DNA of 64,000 nt from Streptomyces sp. A1136 (GTDB taxonomy: Bacteria; Actinomycetota; Actinomycetes; Streptomycetales; Streptomycetaceae): positions 62,001-126,000 of the forward strand of contig NZ_SSBJ01000010.1 of assembly GCF_004795055.1 (NCBI RefSeq). The letters run 5' to 3'. This document shows, piece after piece, positions 25,000 through 31,824 of this stretch. A model generated the notes under the pieces. It was given only the letters and a program-made list of their open reading frames with translations, was not told the DNA's origin and ran no database searches. How positions within the stretch are numbered: position 1 is the stretch's first letter; each line of letters starts with the position of its first letter. The translations under genes and the position numbers were made by a program.

Positions 25000-25158
25000 T
25001 CAGACCCTGCCGCGCGTCCTCGCGTACCAGCACGCTAGGCGCCATGACACGCGGCCGTAGAGGGTGCGTGAGAGCTCGGCCTCCAGCTCGGCCCGCAGCC
25101 GGGCGAGGCGCATCTCGGTCCCTGCTGCTTGGAGTTCATTCTCCGGCGGCGTCGACAT
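25000..25158 (-). CDS. Small helical phage protein
   Basis: 52 residues from ATG 25158, with GAAGGAGAAGG at ideal spacing. One charged helix (EMRLARLRAELEAELSRTLY) and an aromatic, basic C-terminus. It is the first gene after a double terminator and so probably the first gene of the late operon. Function unknown. Confidence 0.55.
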   Translation of the reverse strand: MSTPPENELQAAGTEMRLARLRAELEAELSRTLYGRVSWRLACWYARTRGRV

Positions 25159-25241
25159 GCCTTCTCCTTCGGGTTGCCGCCCGGGGCCCTCGTCCCGGGC
25201 GGCCGTCCCGCACCCACTCCGCACTGAGTGGTTCAGGAACG

Positions 25242-25277
25242 CAGCAGGCCCCCACCGCGTGTGGTGGGGGCCTGCTG
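25242..25277 (-). terminator. Strong hairpin upstream of the late operon
   Basis: A perfect 15-bp stem (25242-25256 with 25263-25277) around a six-base loop. No U-run follows in either direction. Standing just before the late operon, it may be an antitermination target or a leader structure. Confidence 0.6.
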
Positions 25278-25353
25278 GTCTGTTCTGTGTCCGGGCACGC
25301 CGGAGATGGCCCCAGGATGGGGCACGCGAGGCGGTTTTGCAACTAGGCGCAAA

Positions 25354-25388
25354 AGAGCCCCGCCGTGGGGGTCTCACGGCGGGGCTCT
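25354..25388 (-). terminator. Intrinsic terminator of the leftward middle operon
   Basis: A perfect 14-bp stem (25354-25367 with 25375-25388) with a seven-base loop. On the minus strand it is followed by TTT, giving a run of four U with the last stem base. This is the most canonical terminator in the prophage. Confidence 0.75.
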
Positions 25389-25490
25389 ACGGCGGCGTCA
25401 CCTTGGGAGTGCGGGCCGCCGGGCCTCGGAGGGCAGGTGGCTCACGCTACGCCCAGACTGGCCGGAACAACACCCCTGGGACTGGCCGGA

Positions 25491-25622
25491 TTACGGCTTC
25501 GGCTGGCCCGGGACGGGCTTCGGCTCAGTCGGGTAGTGGCCGCCCCGGGACGCCTGATACGTCGTCTGGTGGTCGGCGAGACGCGGGTCGTCGGGCTTGG
25601 GGTTGGGCTGGGTGAGTGCCAT
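25491..25622 (-). CDS. Small proline-rich phage peptide
   Basis: A 43-residue frame from ATG 25622 with AGGA nine bases upstream. Sequence is hydrophilic and proline/glutamine-rich (MALTQPNPKPDDPRLADHQT at the start). It is the last gene before the terminator. Small size makes the call uncertain. Confidence 0.45.
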   Translation of the reverse strand: MALTQPNPKPDDPRLADHQTTYQASRGGHYPTEPKPVPGQPKP

Positions 25623-25701
25623 GATGCTCGTCCTGTCTCGTGAGTGGGATGGGTGCCCGGGGCCGGTCGGTCAGCTACCAGGCGGGCGGCCGGCCTCGGG
25701 G

Positions 25702-26307
25702 TCAGACGGTGTACGCGCGGCGCTCGGATTCGACGCGGACGACCGCGCCAGCCTGGCCGATGGCCTCTACATGCAACCCCTCTCGGGGGTCGCTCAATGC
25801 CGCGTTGTTGGCGTTGGTGTTGTCGTTTGAGCTGCACAAACAACGCCCGGAAGGGGTGCCCTTCTCCATGCCGAGGAGGGGCGGCACATCGTCGTGGTGG
25901 ACCCCGGGCCCGTTCTTCCCGGCCGCGCGGACCCCGTCCCGGATGCGGATGCCAGCCTCGTCGAGGAGCGCACGGACGGCCTTCGTGTCGGGCAGCTTGG
26001 CCGCTTCCCGGAGTTGGGTGAGCCGCACATGTTGCCCGTCCGCGGCGAGAGCCTGGAGGGCGGCGACGATGTCGACGGGCTCGGCGTCCGACTGCTCGTC
26101 GCGGCTGCGGAACCGGACCGCGATGGCGCGGCCCTTGCGGACGGCGGTCGCAGCGAGCAAGCCGGTGACGAAGTACGCGGCATCGGGGAAGGCGACAGCC
26201 ACGCCGCCAGCCGCGGTGAGGCCGATGGCGAGGACACAGCCACCCGCAATCCGTCCGCCGCCGTCCTGCTCGGCGTCGACGGCCGGGGCTGGCTCGTCGG
26301 CGCTCAT
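25702..26307 (-). CDS. Membrane protein with C-terminal DNA-binding-like domain, spread-cluster type
   Basis: 201 residues from ATG 26307 (ATGA overlap upstream). Two hydrophobic segments at about 20-55 precede a winged-helix-like domain (VDIVAALQALAADGQHVRLT, then PDTKAVRALLDEAGI). The motif GPGVHHDDVPPL resembles the GPGVHRDD element of proteins in Streptomyces integrative conjugative elements. It is the fourth gene of an overlapping membrane-protein operon. A role in plasmid-like spread is inferred from neighbours only. Confidence 0.65.
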   Translation of the reverse strand: MSADEPAPAVDAEQDGGGRIAGGCVLAIGLTAAGGVAVAFPDAAYFVTGLLAATAVRKGRAIAVRFRSRDEQSDAEPVDIVAALQALAADGQHVRLTQLREAAKLPDTKAVRALLDEAGIRIRDGVRAAGKNGPGVHHDDVPPLLGMEKGTPSGRCLCSSNDNTNANNAALSDPREGLHVEAIGQAGAVVRVESERRAYTV

Positions 26308-26807
26308 GACATGGCGCCGGTCAGCCAGACCCCGGCGATGTTCACCGCAGATGCGAGGGGGACGGCCGCGTATCGGGCGACGCCGGCGGACAGGCCCATC
26401 CCGACGCCAGAGAGCCAGCCGCGCCATTTGGAGCCCTTGGCGCCCCGCTTGCGGCGGGCGATGAACCCGGCGAGGACGAGCACGGTCATGAACAGGCCGC
26501 CCTGGGTGAGCGGGGCGCCGGTGGAGCCGGGGGCGGTTCCGGTGTTGGCGCCGACGCCGAAGACGAGGAGGCCGTCCCCGAAGGTGTTGAGGCCCCAGAG
26601 TGCTGTGTCTCCGATCCAGCCGACGACGCCGCCGACGACCATGACGGTGAGGGCGCCGATGCCCCAGCAGAGGATGTAGGGGAGGAGGTCGCCGAGATAG
26701 GTGAGGGGGCTGGACTGGAGGGCTTTCACGCCGGGGAACCAGACGGCGATCTCCCAGACGAGGAAGATCAGGCCGAAGAGGACCGCGCCGAGGGTGGGGT
26801 TGATCAT
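26304..26807 (-). CDS. Integral membrane protein, spread-cluster type
   Basis: 167 residues from ATG 26807. Membrane segments lie at about 5-25, 43-66, 68-82 and 103-117, with a basic loop (ARRKRGAKGSKWRG) and a further hydrophobic stretch near the end. It overlaps both neighbours by four bases. Size and topology resemble the integral membrane spread proteins of Streptomyces plasmids. Function inferred from context. Confidence 0.65.
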   Translation of the reverse strand: MINPTLGAVLFGLIFLVWEIAVWFPGVKALQSSPLTYLGDLLPYILCWGIGALTVMVVGGVVGWIGDTALWGLNTFGDGLLVFGVGANTGTAPGSTGAPLTQGGLFMTVLVLAGFIARRKRGAKGSKWRGWLSGVGMGLSAGVARYAAVPLASAVNIAGVWLTGAMS

Positions 26808-26977
26808 CGGTGGCTCCAGAGGGCGGTGACGAGGATCGCGGCGAGTGTGGCGAGTGCGACGGTTCCGACTGCGGGCGCGAAGTAGCTGAGGCGTGCAGCC
26901 GGGGGCGCGAGTGCGGTGAGGATGAGCGCAGCCGCGATGGTGAGCAGGGGCAGGGCAGCGAGTGCGAGGAGCTGCAT
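26804..26977 (-). CDS. Two-TM small membrane protein
   Basis: 57 residues from ATG 26977, beginning MQLLALAALPLLTIAAALIL. Two hydrophobic helices are separated by a short loop (PPAARLSYF), ending LWSHR. Its start and stop both overlap neighbouring genes (TGATG, ATGA). The strict overlaps make it a convincing small gene. Confidence 0.65.
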   Translation of the reverse strand: MQLLALAALPLLTIAAALILTALAPPAARLSYFAPAVGTVALATLAAILVTALWSHR

Positions 26978-27741
26978 CAGGCACTCCTCGGCAGCTTCGG
27001 TTGGATGCGCTGGGCGCGACGCTGGCCGATGCGCAGCTCGTCTTGCAGCCGCCTAAGGGATGCGGGGCGGCCGGTCTTGGCGAGTGCGGCTGCGTTGACT
27101 TTGAGTGCGGCTGCAAGGAGTTCTGCGTCTGCATCCGGGTCGGCGAGCACGGCGACTGCATCCGAGCCTTGACCTGCGTCGGGTGTGGTTGCGCACACCT
27201 CGGGGTGGGGCGGCTGCATGGGTGCGAGGTCGAGGATGAACGGCTGCGGCGGGACAGGGAGGGCGGCTACGGCTACGGCCTGTTCGGCTGCACGCTCGAA
27301 GGTGACGGATGCGGGCTCGGGTGCGGGCGCAGCCGCCTGAATGCGGTGCAGCGCATCGTGTACCTGCCGCATGAGTGCACCGAATGCGACGAGCGCAGCC
27401 GTGGGCGGGACCGCGGCTACGACGTACTCCATCGCATCCGCGCCGACGCCGACGCCGAATACGTTGAGTGCGATGGAGCCGAGGCTGCCGGATGCGGCGA
27501 GGGCGATTGCCCATCCGTCGATTGCGCCTTTGAGGGACGCGCGGAGGATCAGTAGCTCGCCCGCGATGATGAACGCGTCGACGGTGCCGGGCCAGGCCCA
27601 GGCGCGGGCGCTGGTGAGGCCGTTGGCGCTTGCGATGTCGTGCAGGTGCTCGTAGGACAGCCAGAACGCGGCTGCGGTGAGGGCGATGGTGACGGCTGCG
27701 GCGCCGGCGGCGAGGGCCTGCTCGGCGGTGAGGCGCTTCAC
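26977..27741 (-). CDS. DUF2637-family membrane protein (plasmid-spread-like)
   Basis: 254 residues from GTG/ATG 27741. Four hydrophobic segments within residues 1-125 contain the DUF2637 signature FWLSYEHLHDIASANG then AWAWPGTVDAFIIAGELLIL. The C-terminal part (about 200-250) is a basic helix-turn-helix-like region (TGRPASLRRLQDELRIGQRR). DUF2637 proteins are common in Streptomyces conjugative plasmids and integrative elements next to spread genes, and also occur in phages. It heads a four-gene overlapping operon. Confidence 0.78.
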   Translation of the reverse strand: MKRLTAEQALAAGAAAVTIALTAAAFWLSYEHLHDIASANGLTSARAWAWPGTVDAFIIAGELLILRASLKGAIDGWAIALAASGSLGSIALNVFGVGVGADAMEYVVAAVPPTAALVAFGALMRQVHDALHRIQAAAPAPEPASVTFERAAEQAVAVAALPVPPQPFILDLAPMQPPHPEVCATTPDAGQGSDAVAVLADPDADAELLAAALKVNAAALAKTGRPASLRRLQDELRIGQRRAQRIQPKLPRSA

Positions 27742-27817
27742 GGAGTGCTCCGGTGCGTGTGGTGGGCCGGGCCTCGTCGCGGGTGGTCAGCGCGGGGCCC
27801 GGCCGGTCGGGGGTGGG

Positions 27818-27895
27818 TCAGGCGAAGTGGCGGCCGAGGAGGAACGCCAGGATGATCAGCGGCCAGACCATGGCGAGGACGTACAGGGCGCGCAT
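27818..27895 (-). CDS. 25-residue single-TM peptide
   Basis: MRALYVLAMVWPLIILAFLL then GRHFA: one membrane helix with a short basic end. ATG 27895 shares a base with the stop of the upstream gene (TGATG). Similar one-helix peptides are encoded in other phage operons, but at this size chance cannot be excluded. Confidence 0.45.
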   Translation of the reverse strand: MRALYVLAMVWPLIILAFLLGRHFA

Positions 27896-28209
27896 CAGAC
27901 GGCCCGGCCGACGGCGCGGAGACGGATGGCGTACTCGCCGCGGGTCTCGCCGGCGTACGGCTGCGGGGCGTGGCCGAGGAGCTGCCGGGTGGTCTCGGCG
28001 ACGCGGTCCTCGTCAATGCCGAAGTGGCGCTGAGCGCGGGCGGCGGCGAGGTAGACCCGGGAGGCTTCCATCATCGAGTCCATGGGGCGGGCCTCGGTGA
28101 GGTAGTCGGCGATCTCCAGCAGGAGGGCGCGGACGGTCGCGGTGGGGGCGTCGCCTCGGGCGCGCCGGAGGTGTTCGTCCTGCTGGGTGGGGTGGGTAAG
28201 GTCGCTCAT
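27895..28209 (-). CDS. Hypothetical phage protein
   Basis: 104 residues from ATG 28209 with AAGGAG upstream. All-helical and charged; the middle has ARPMDSMMEASRVYLAAARA. It is the first leftward gene beside the divergent HTH gene at 28374, so its promoter lies in the shared region with the palindromes at 28318-28354. Not recognised. Confidence 0.65.
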   Translation of the reverse strand: MSDLTHPTQQDEHLRRARGDAPTATVRALLLEIADYLTEARPMDSMMEASRVYLAAARAQRHFGIDEDRVAETTRQLLGHAPQPYAGETRGEYAIRLRAVGRAV

Positions 28210-28317
28210 GGCCTGCTCCTTCGGTGAAAGGGATGAGCAGTGCCGGCCCCGGCCAATGGCGTTCGCAGCGCCGGCCGGGGCCGTTTGTGCATCAGTAGCT
28301 GGGCTACTTCCATCACT

Positions 28318-28354
28318 GTAGGGGAACCCCCTACACTTTGGGAAGTGGGCCCAC
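28318..28354. promoter_or_regulatory. Paired palindromic operator candidates
   Basis: GTAGGGG-AAC-CCCCTAC (28318-28334) and the perfect palindrome GTGGGCCCAC (28345-28354) lie between the divergent genes starting at 28209 and 28374. They are good candidates for binding by the HTH protein encoded at 28374. Confidence 0.5.
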
Positions 28355-28373
28355 CCAAACGGAGGGACCGGAC

Positions 28374-28667
28374 GTGAGCGAGGAGGTGCAGCGGGTGTTC
28401 GAAGCCATCGATGCGCTCGAAGGGATTGCCGACCCGACCGAACGGGCGCGCGCGCTGAGCGAGGTATTGAAGGGCCTGCCGGACCGGAACAAAAAGCTCA
28501 AGACGGCCCGGCAAGCTGCGGTAGCCGAGTTGCTCGCGCGACCGGGCGCGTCCCTGCGCAGCGTGGGTGCCGAGCTGGGCATCTCTTTCAGCACGGTGCA
28601 GGACATCGTGAAGGGCTACTCCGGCTCAGGTTCGAAGCGGCCAAAGGCTGCGCCTGCTGGCGAGTAG
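28374..28667 (+). CDS. Small helix-turn-helix DNA-binding protein
   Basis: 97 residues from GTG 28374 (GGAGG eight bases upstream; an earlier in-frame ATG at 28338 lies inside the palindrome region). The N-terminal half is a helical, acidic region (EEVQRVFEAIDALEGIADPT). The C-terminal half contains an HTH (PGASLRSVGAELGISFSTVQ). It is the first gene of a rightward island inside the leftward prophage operons and has its own terminator. It may autoregulate through the palindromes upstream. Confidence 0.75.
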   Translation: MSEEVQRVFEAIDALEGIADPTERARALSEVLKGLPDRNKKLKTARQAAVAELLARPGASLRSVGAELGISFSTVQDIVKGYSGSGSKRPKAAPAGE

Positions 28668-28680
28668 CCGCGCGCACGGC

Positions 28681-28710
28681 GGAGCCCCCGGTCCCTGGAT
28701 CGGGGGCTCC
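28681..28710 (+). terminator. Terminator after the HTH gene
   Basis: A 14-bp arm pair (28681-28694 with 28697-28710) with one G-U pair in rightward RNA and a minimal loop. It begins 13 bases after the stop of the HTH gene. Confidence 0.7.
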
Positions 28711-28743
28711 GTGCTGTCCGGGTCGGCGCGTAGACTCGAACAT

Positions 28744-29079
28744 GTGTCCGACTTGCCGCCTGACCTGCCCCGTCTCCGCACCCTGGAGACGTGGCTCGCC
28801 ATGAGCCTGGCCCGGGTCCGGGAACAGATCGCCGCCGAGGAGCAGCGCCTCGCCGAGGTGACCGCGCGCCTGCCCCTGGCGCCGCGGCCGGAGTGGGAGG
28901 TGGAGACCGACCTCGGCCGGCAGCCTGTGCGCGTGCATGTCGGTGGCTGCTCGATGGGCGGGAAAGGGGCCAGGCGGCGCCCGCTCACCCGGGATGCGGC
29001 GCTGCGGGCGCTCGGCGTGGACCGTCTGGAGCCCTGCCCGTACTGCTCCCCCGACACGGCGCTCGGCGTGCTGGACTGA
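28744..29079 (+). CDS. DUF6233-family protein
   Basis: 111 residues from GTG 28744. The opening SDLPPDLPRLRTLETWLAMS, the central VRVHVGGCSMGGKGARRRPL and the end LEPCPYCSPDTALGVLD match DUF6233 proteins that are abundant in Streptomyces chromosomes. CPYC and a conserved cysteine in the middle suggest metal binding. Function of the family is unknown. Its presence in a phage suggests capture from a host. Confidence 0.75.
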   Translation: MSDLPPDLPRLRTLETWLAMSLARVREQIAAEEQRLAEVTARLPLAPRPEWEVETDLGRQPVRVHVGGCSMGGKGARRRPLTRDAALRALGVDRLEPCPYCSPDTALGVLD

Positions 29080-29102
29080 CCGGCCGCGTGCAGGCTGGAG
29101 CC

Positions 29103-29351
29103 ATGGATCGCGCACCGATCGTTGTGCACCGGATCTCCCCGTCGGGCGGCCGCCGGGTCACGTTTCACGTGCGCGGTACGGACACCATCTTGGGGACGGC
29201 GTACAACGATGCCGACCTGATCGAGTTCCTGCGGCGCATCGAGGTCCCCGATCCGGATGAGCTGGTCCTGGGCGAGTCTCCGTTGATCGAGTGGCAGGGC
29301 GACGGGCCGCACGTGTACGAGCCGTCGCCGCCCACCAGTGATCTGCCCTGA
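29103..29351 (+). CDS. Small Streptomyces-type hypothetical protein
   Basis: 82 residues from ATG 29103, 23 bases after the DUF6233 gene. The pattern HRISPSGGRRVTFHVRGTDT followed by AYNDADLIEFLRRIEVPDPD is common in small Streptomyces proteins next to DUF6233-like genes. The stop lies one base from the stop of the convergent gene at 29353. Function unknown. Confidence 0.65.
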   Translation: MDRAPIVVHRISPSGGRRVTFHVRGTDTILGTAYNDADLIEFLRRIEVPDPDELVLGESPLIEWQGDGPHVYEPSPPTSDLP

Positions 29352-29352
29352 C

Positions 29353-30087
29353 CTACGCGGCCGCCGTGTCCGCCATGGTCCACAGCCGCTCGCAGCCCGC
29401 GCATCGGGCCATCGGCGGGGCCCCGGCGCCGGTCCGGAGCACTATCCGGCCGCCGCACGAACAGGGCTGGTCGAGGATGCGCTCCTGGGTGACGAGGTCC
29501 AGGGCGCGCTCGACACGGTCGCGGCAGCCGGCTGCGACCTGCTCGACGTGGTGGAGCTGCGCCGCGGTGAGCATCCAGAACGGGCCCGCCATGCCTCTCA
29601 CGCGGGCGTCGAGCCAGCCGGCGGCGTATTCGGCGGTGCGCAGGCCGACGTACCGCCACCGCCGGGGGTCGGCCTGCTCGTCGTCCGCGCACTGGTTGCG
29701 GAGCGCCCGGTCGACAGCGGTCCAGCCGCGGGTCTCCCAGTCGGCGGGGGCGTGGCTGATCGCGGGTCGGGTGATCTGCGGGGCGAGGGTGTCGGCGAGG
29801 TGAACGAGGGTCGTCTCCACGAGGCGCATGGTGTCGTACACCCGCAGGTCGATAGGCGCGTTGACCGTGCCGATCTGCTCGGGGCTGCGTTCGGCGGCGC
29901 GGCGGAGCACGGCCCGGCGGCGGTCGGTTTCGACCTCGTCGGCGTCGCGGGTGTCGAGGGCGCGCAGGAGGTCGGCGCGGCCGGCGGGGGGCCACGACTG
30001 GGTGCCGAGGCCGTCGAGGGTGTCCTGGAGGGCGGGCCAGAGGGTGGTGATGGTGCGGAGGTCGGTGGTGGCGGTGCTGGTGGTCAC
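29353..30087 (-). CDS. Phage protein with C-terminal zinc ribbon
   Basis: 244 residues from GTG 30087 (GGAG six bases upstream). Mostly helical, with a C-terminal four-cysteine zinc ribbon CSCGGRIV...CAGCERLW. Similar long helical proteins with a zinc ribbon occur in Streptomyces phages, of unknown role. It ends head-on against the plus-strand island. Confidence 0.65.
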   Translation of the reverse strand: MTTSTATTDLRTITTLWPALQDTLDGLGTQSWPPAGRADLLRALDTRDADEVETDRRRAVLRRAAERSPEQIGTVNAPIDLRVYDTMRLVETTLVHLADTLAPQITRPAISHAPADWETRGWTAVDRALRNQCADDEQADPRRWRYVGLRTAEYAAGWLDARVRGMAGPFWMLTAAQLHHVEQVAAGCRDRVERALDLVTQERILDQPCSCGGRIVLRTGAGAPPMARCAGCERLWTMADTAAA

Positions 30088-30178
30088 TGTGGGCTCCGTG
30101 GGTGCGTCGCGGTACGGTGATCGCACCTGGGGGCGCATCCGGTCTGTGGCGGACGGTGGATGCGCCCCTCGCGCATGG

Positions 30179-30526
30179 TCAGCGGTTGCGTCGGTGGGGC
30201 GGGCCGTATGGGGACTGCCAGGCCGGCCGTGGCCGCTGGCGCCGGCCGGAAGGCTGCGGGAGCTGCGCGGCGGCGCGGGTGATGGCTTCGCCGAGCGCCT
30301 GCATGGCGGCCGAGATGGGCGCGAACGCTGCTGTGACGCGCTCCATGAATTCGCTTATCAGCGCTCGGGCTTCCTGCCGGACGAGGGTCTCGTGTTCCGT
30401 GGGCATGCCGAGGTAGACGCGGGTGACGGCGGTGTGTGCGTCGAGGGGGTCGAGGCCGTGGTGTTCGGTGAGGCGGGCGGCGAGGAGGTTCCGGGCGGCG
30501 AGGGCGTGCGGGTCGCGAATGCTCAC
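30179..30526 (-). CDS. Hypothetical phage protein
   Basis: 115 residues from GTG 30526, overlapping the upstream stop (GTGA). Helical with TEHHGLDPLDAHTAVTRVYL near the start and a Pro/Arg-rich tail (SPYGPPHRRNR). Not recognised. Confidence 0.6.
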   Translation of the reverse strand: MSIRDPHALAARNLLAARLTEHHGLDPLDAHTAVTRVYLGMPTEHETLVRQEARALISEFMERVTAAFAPISAAMQALGEAITRAAAQLPQPSGRRQRPRPAWQSPYGPPHRRNR

Positions 30527-30966
30527 GGGCGGGGCTCCTGGAGTTCGATGGCGTCGAGGATGGTGCGGCCAGCTCCGGGTTCGCAGCCGTCCCAGAAGGA
30601 GCCGTGCTCGATGAGCTGTTCAGCGGCGGCGCGGACGCGGGCGAGCGCGGTCTCAACCTGCTCGGCGCGCTGCTCGGCGGCCTGTATTTCTTTGACGGCG
30701 CCGACGTATGCGCGCTGGTTGCTGCGGCAGACGGCGGTGAGGGTGTCGATGCGTGCGTACAGCTGGTCGAGGGCGTCGCTGGTGATTGTGTCGACGGTGT
30801 GCCGGACGGGATGCTGGTCGCGTTGCGCGGCGTAGTGCTCGGCCCAGGCGTGCGGGCCGGTGGGGGTGCCGGGGCACCGCCAGACCTTGGCGTTCTGCAT
30901 GTAGCGGTGGCTGGGGTGCGGGTGCAGGGTCAGGCCGCAGGGCTTGTTGTCGAGGGGCTCGGTCAC
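30523..30966 (-). CDS. Hypothetical phage protein with coiled coil
   Basis: 147 residues from GTG 30966 (GTGA overlap). The N-terminus is a short cysteine/histidine-containing segment (CGLTLHPHPSHRYMQNAKVW then RCPG). A coiled coil follows at about 75-125 (VKEIQAAEQRAEQVETALAR). Not recognised. Confidence 0.6.
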   Translation of the reverse strand: MTEPLDNKPCGLTLHPHPSHRYMQNAKVWRCPGTPTGPHAWAEHYAAQRDQHPVRHTVDTITSDALDQLYARIDTLTAVCRSNQRAYVGAVKEIQAAEQRAEQVETALARVRAAAEQLIEHGSFWDGCEPGAGRTILDAIELQEPRP

Positions 30967-31349
30967 GGCTTGCTCCCGAGGATCGCGCGGGCGAGGACGA
31001 GGGCGCGGCTCCACGCGTTGTGGGGTCCGCTGCGGTCGAGGCTGGAGTCGAGGGCCCCGGCGGCGAAGCCCCCTGCGGCGGTCAGTTCGACGGCGGTCTC
31101 GGCCAGCCAGTCGGCGAGAGCGAGTCCGGTGGCGGGGCCGAGGAGGGCGAGGTAGGCGTTCACGGCTTCGCGGCGGGGTGCCCAGGTCTCGATGAGCACG
31201 CTCGGTCGTTCCTGGTCGTCCACGACGACGGGGGATTTGCTGCCGAGTGTGTGGCCGGTGGCCCAGGTGAGGCGGTCCTCGTGGATTGCGTCGGCGGCGC
31301 GGTCGAGGAGGAGGCGGGCGGCGGCGTGGAGTTCTTCGTCGGCGGTCAT
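30963..31349 (-). CDS. Hypothetical phage protein
   Basis: 128 residues from ATG 31349. Helical with MTADEELHAAARLLLDRAAD at the start and a central beta segment SPVVVDDQERPSVLIETW, a pattern frequent in short Streptomyces phage proteins. Overlaps on both sides. Function unknown. Confidence 0.6.
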   Translation of the reverse strand: MTADEELHAAARLLLDRAADAIHEDRLTWATGHTLGSKSPVVVDDQERPSVLIETWAPRREAVNAYLALLGPATGLALADWLAETAVELTAAGGFAAGALDSSLDRSGPHNAWSRALVLARAILGSKP

Positions 31350-31447
31350 CGGTGGCTCCTGCGGTAGAGGGCGCGGAGGGTGCTGTAGGCGGCTGCCGTG
31401 GCGATGCTGACGGCCCACCAGGCGGCGAGGGCGTAGAGGACGATCAC
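31346..31447 (-). CDS. 33-residue single-TM peptide
   Basis: From GTG 31447: one membrane helix (IVLYALAAWWAVSIATAAAY) and a basic end (RRSHR). GTGA and ATGA overlaps tie it between two longer genes, and the basic-after-helix layout suggests a real membrane peptide. Confidence 0.5.
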   Translation of the reverse strand: MIVLYALAAWWAVSIATAAAYSTLRALYRRSHR

Positions 31448-31824
31448 GGCTCCTCCCAGCGCTTCACGGGGATCCCCGCGGCCTCAGCGAGGGCCGCACA
31501 GCCGGTGGCGCCCCGGGAGCCGTGGCGGATGAACGCGAGGCACACGTCCGCGCCCGCGTCGACCATGGCCTGGTTGCGGATCGGGCCGGCGGCCCTGCCG
31601 TGCAGGACCCAGGCCGCGTGGTGCTGTTCCTCTACGAGCCCGATCACGGCGTGTTCGCGGGTCCACCAGGAGGCTTGTGCGTCGGCGCCGGTGGGGCATG
31701 CTCCGTGGACGATGATCGCGGGCACGTTCTGGTAGCAGGCGGTCGAAAGCGCAGCGTGGACGAGATCTTCGCGGGTCCAGTCGCGGCTGCCGGTGACGAG
31801 GATGCGGTACGGGCGGGCGCTCAC
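31444..31824 (-). CDS. SLOG-family nucleotide-binding protein (YspA/DUF2493)
   Basis: 126 residues from GTG 31824. RILVTGSRDWTREDLVHAAL at the N-terminus and IVHGACPTGADAQASWW are the hallmarks of the DUF2493/YspA branch of the SLOG superfamily. SLOG domains bind nucleotides or nucleotide-derived ligands and recur in phage-defence systems. It overlaps the methyltransferase gene as GTGA and is translated with it. A signalling or anti-defence role is only a possibility. Confidence 0.8.
   Translation of the reverse strand: MSARPYRILVTGSRDWTREDLVHAALSTACYQNVPAIIVHGACPTGADAQASWWTREHAVIGLVEEQHHAAWVLHGRAAGPIRNQAMVDAGADVCLAFIRHGSRGATGCAALAEAAGIPVKRWEEP

Larger units (their letters stand above)
25159..25490. 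promoter_or_regulatory. Gene-free region with two terminators; likely late-promoter region
   Basis: About 330 bases without a convincing gene separate the small 43-residue gene from the late operon. They hold two strong hairpins (25354-25388 and 25242-25277) with 76 bases between. On the minus strand TTGCAA, 17 bases, CATCCT is the only weak promoter-like pair I see between them. The late operon is likely to start here, but no clear promoter consensus is present. Confidence 0.35.

Noticed and set aside
28711-28743. Upstream extension of the DUF6233 protein from 28711
   Set aside because: The family begins at SDLPPDLPRLR; GTG 28744 gives this exactly, while the extension would overlap the terminator.
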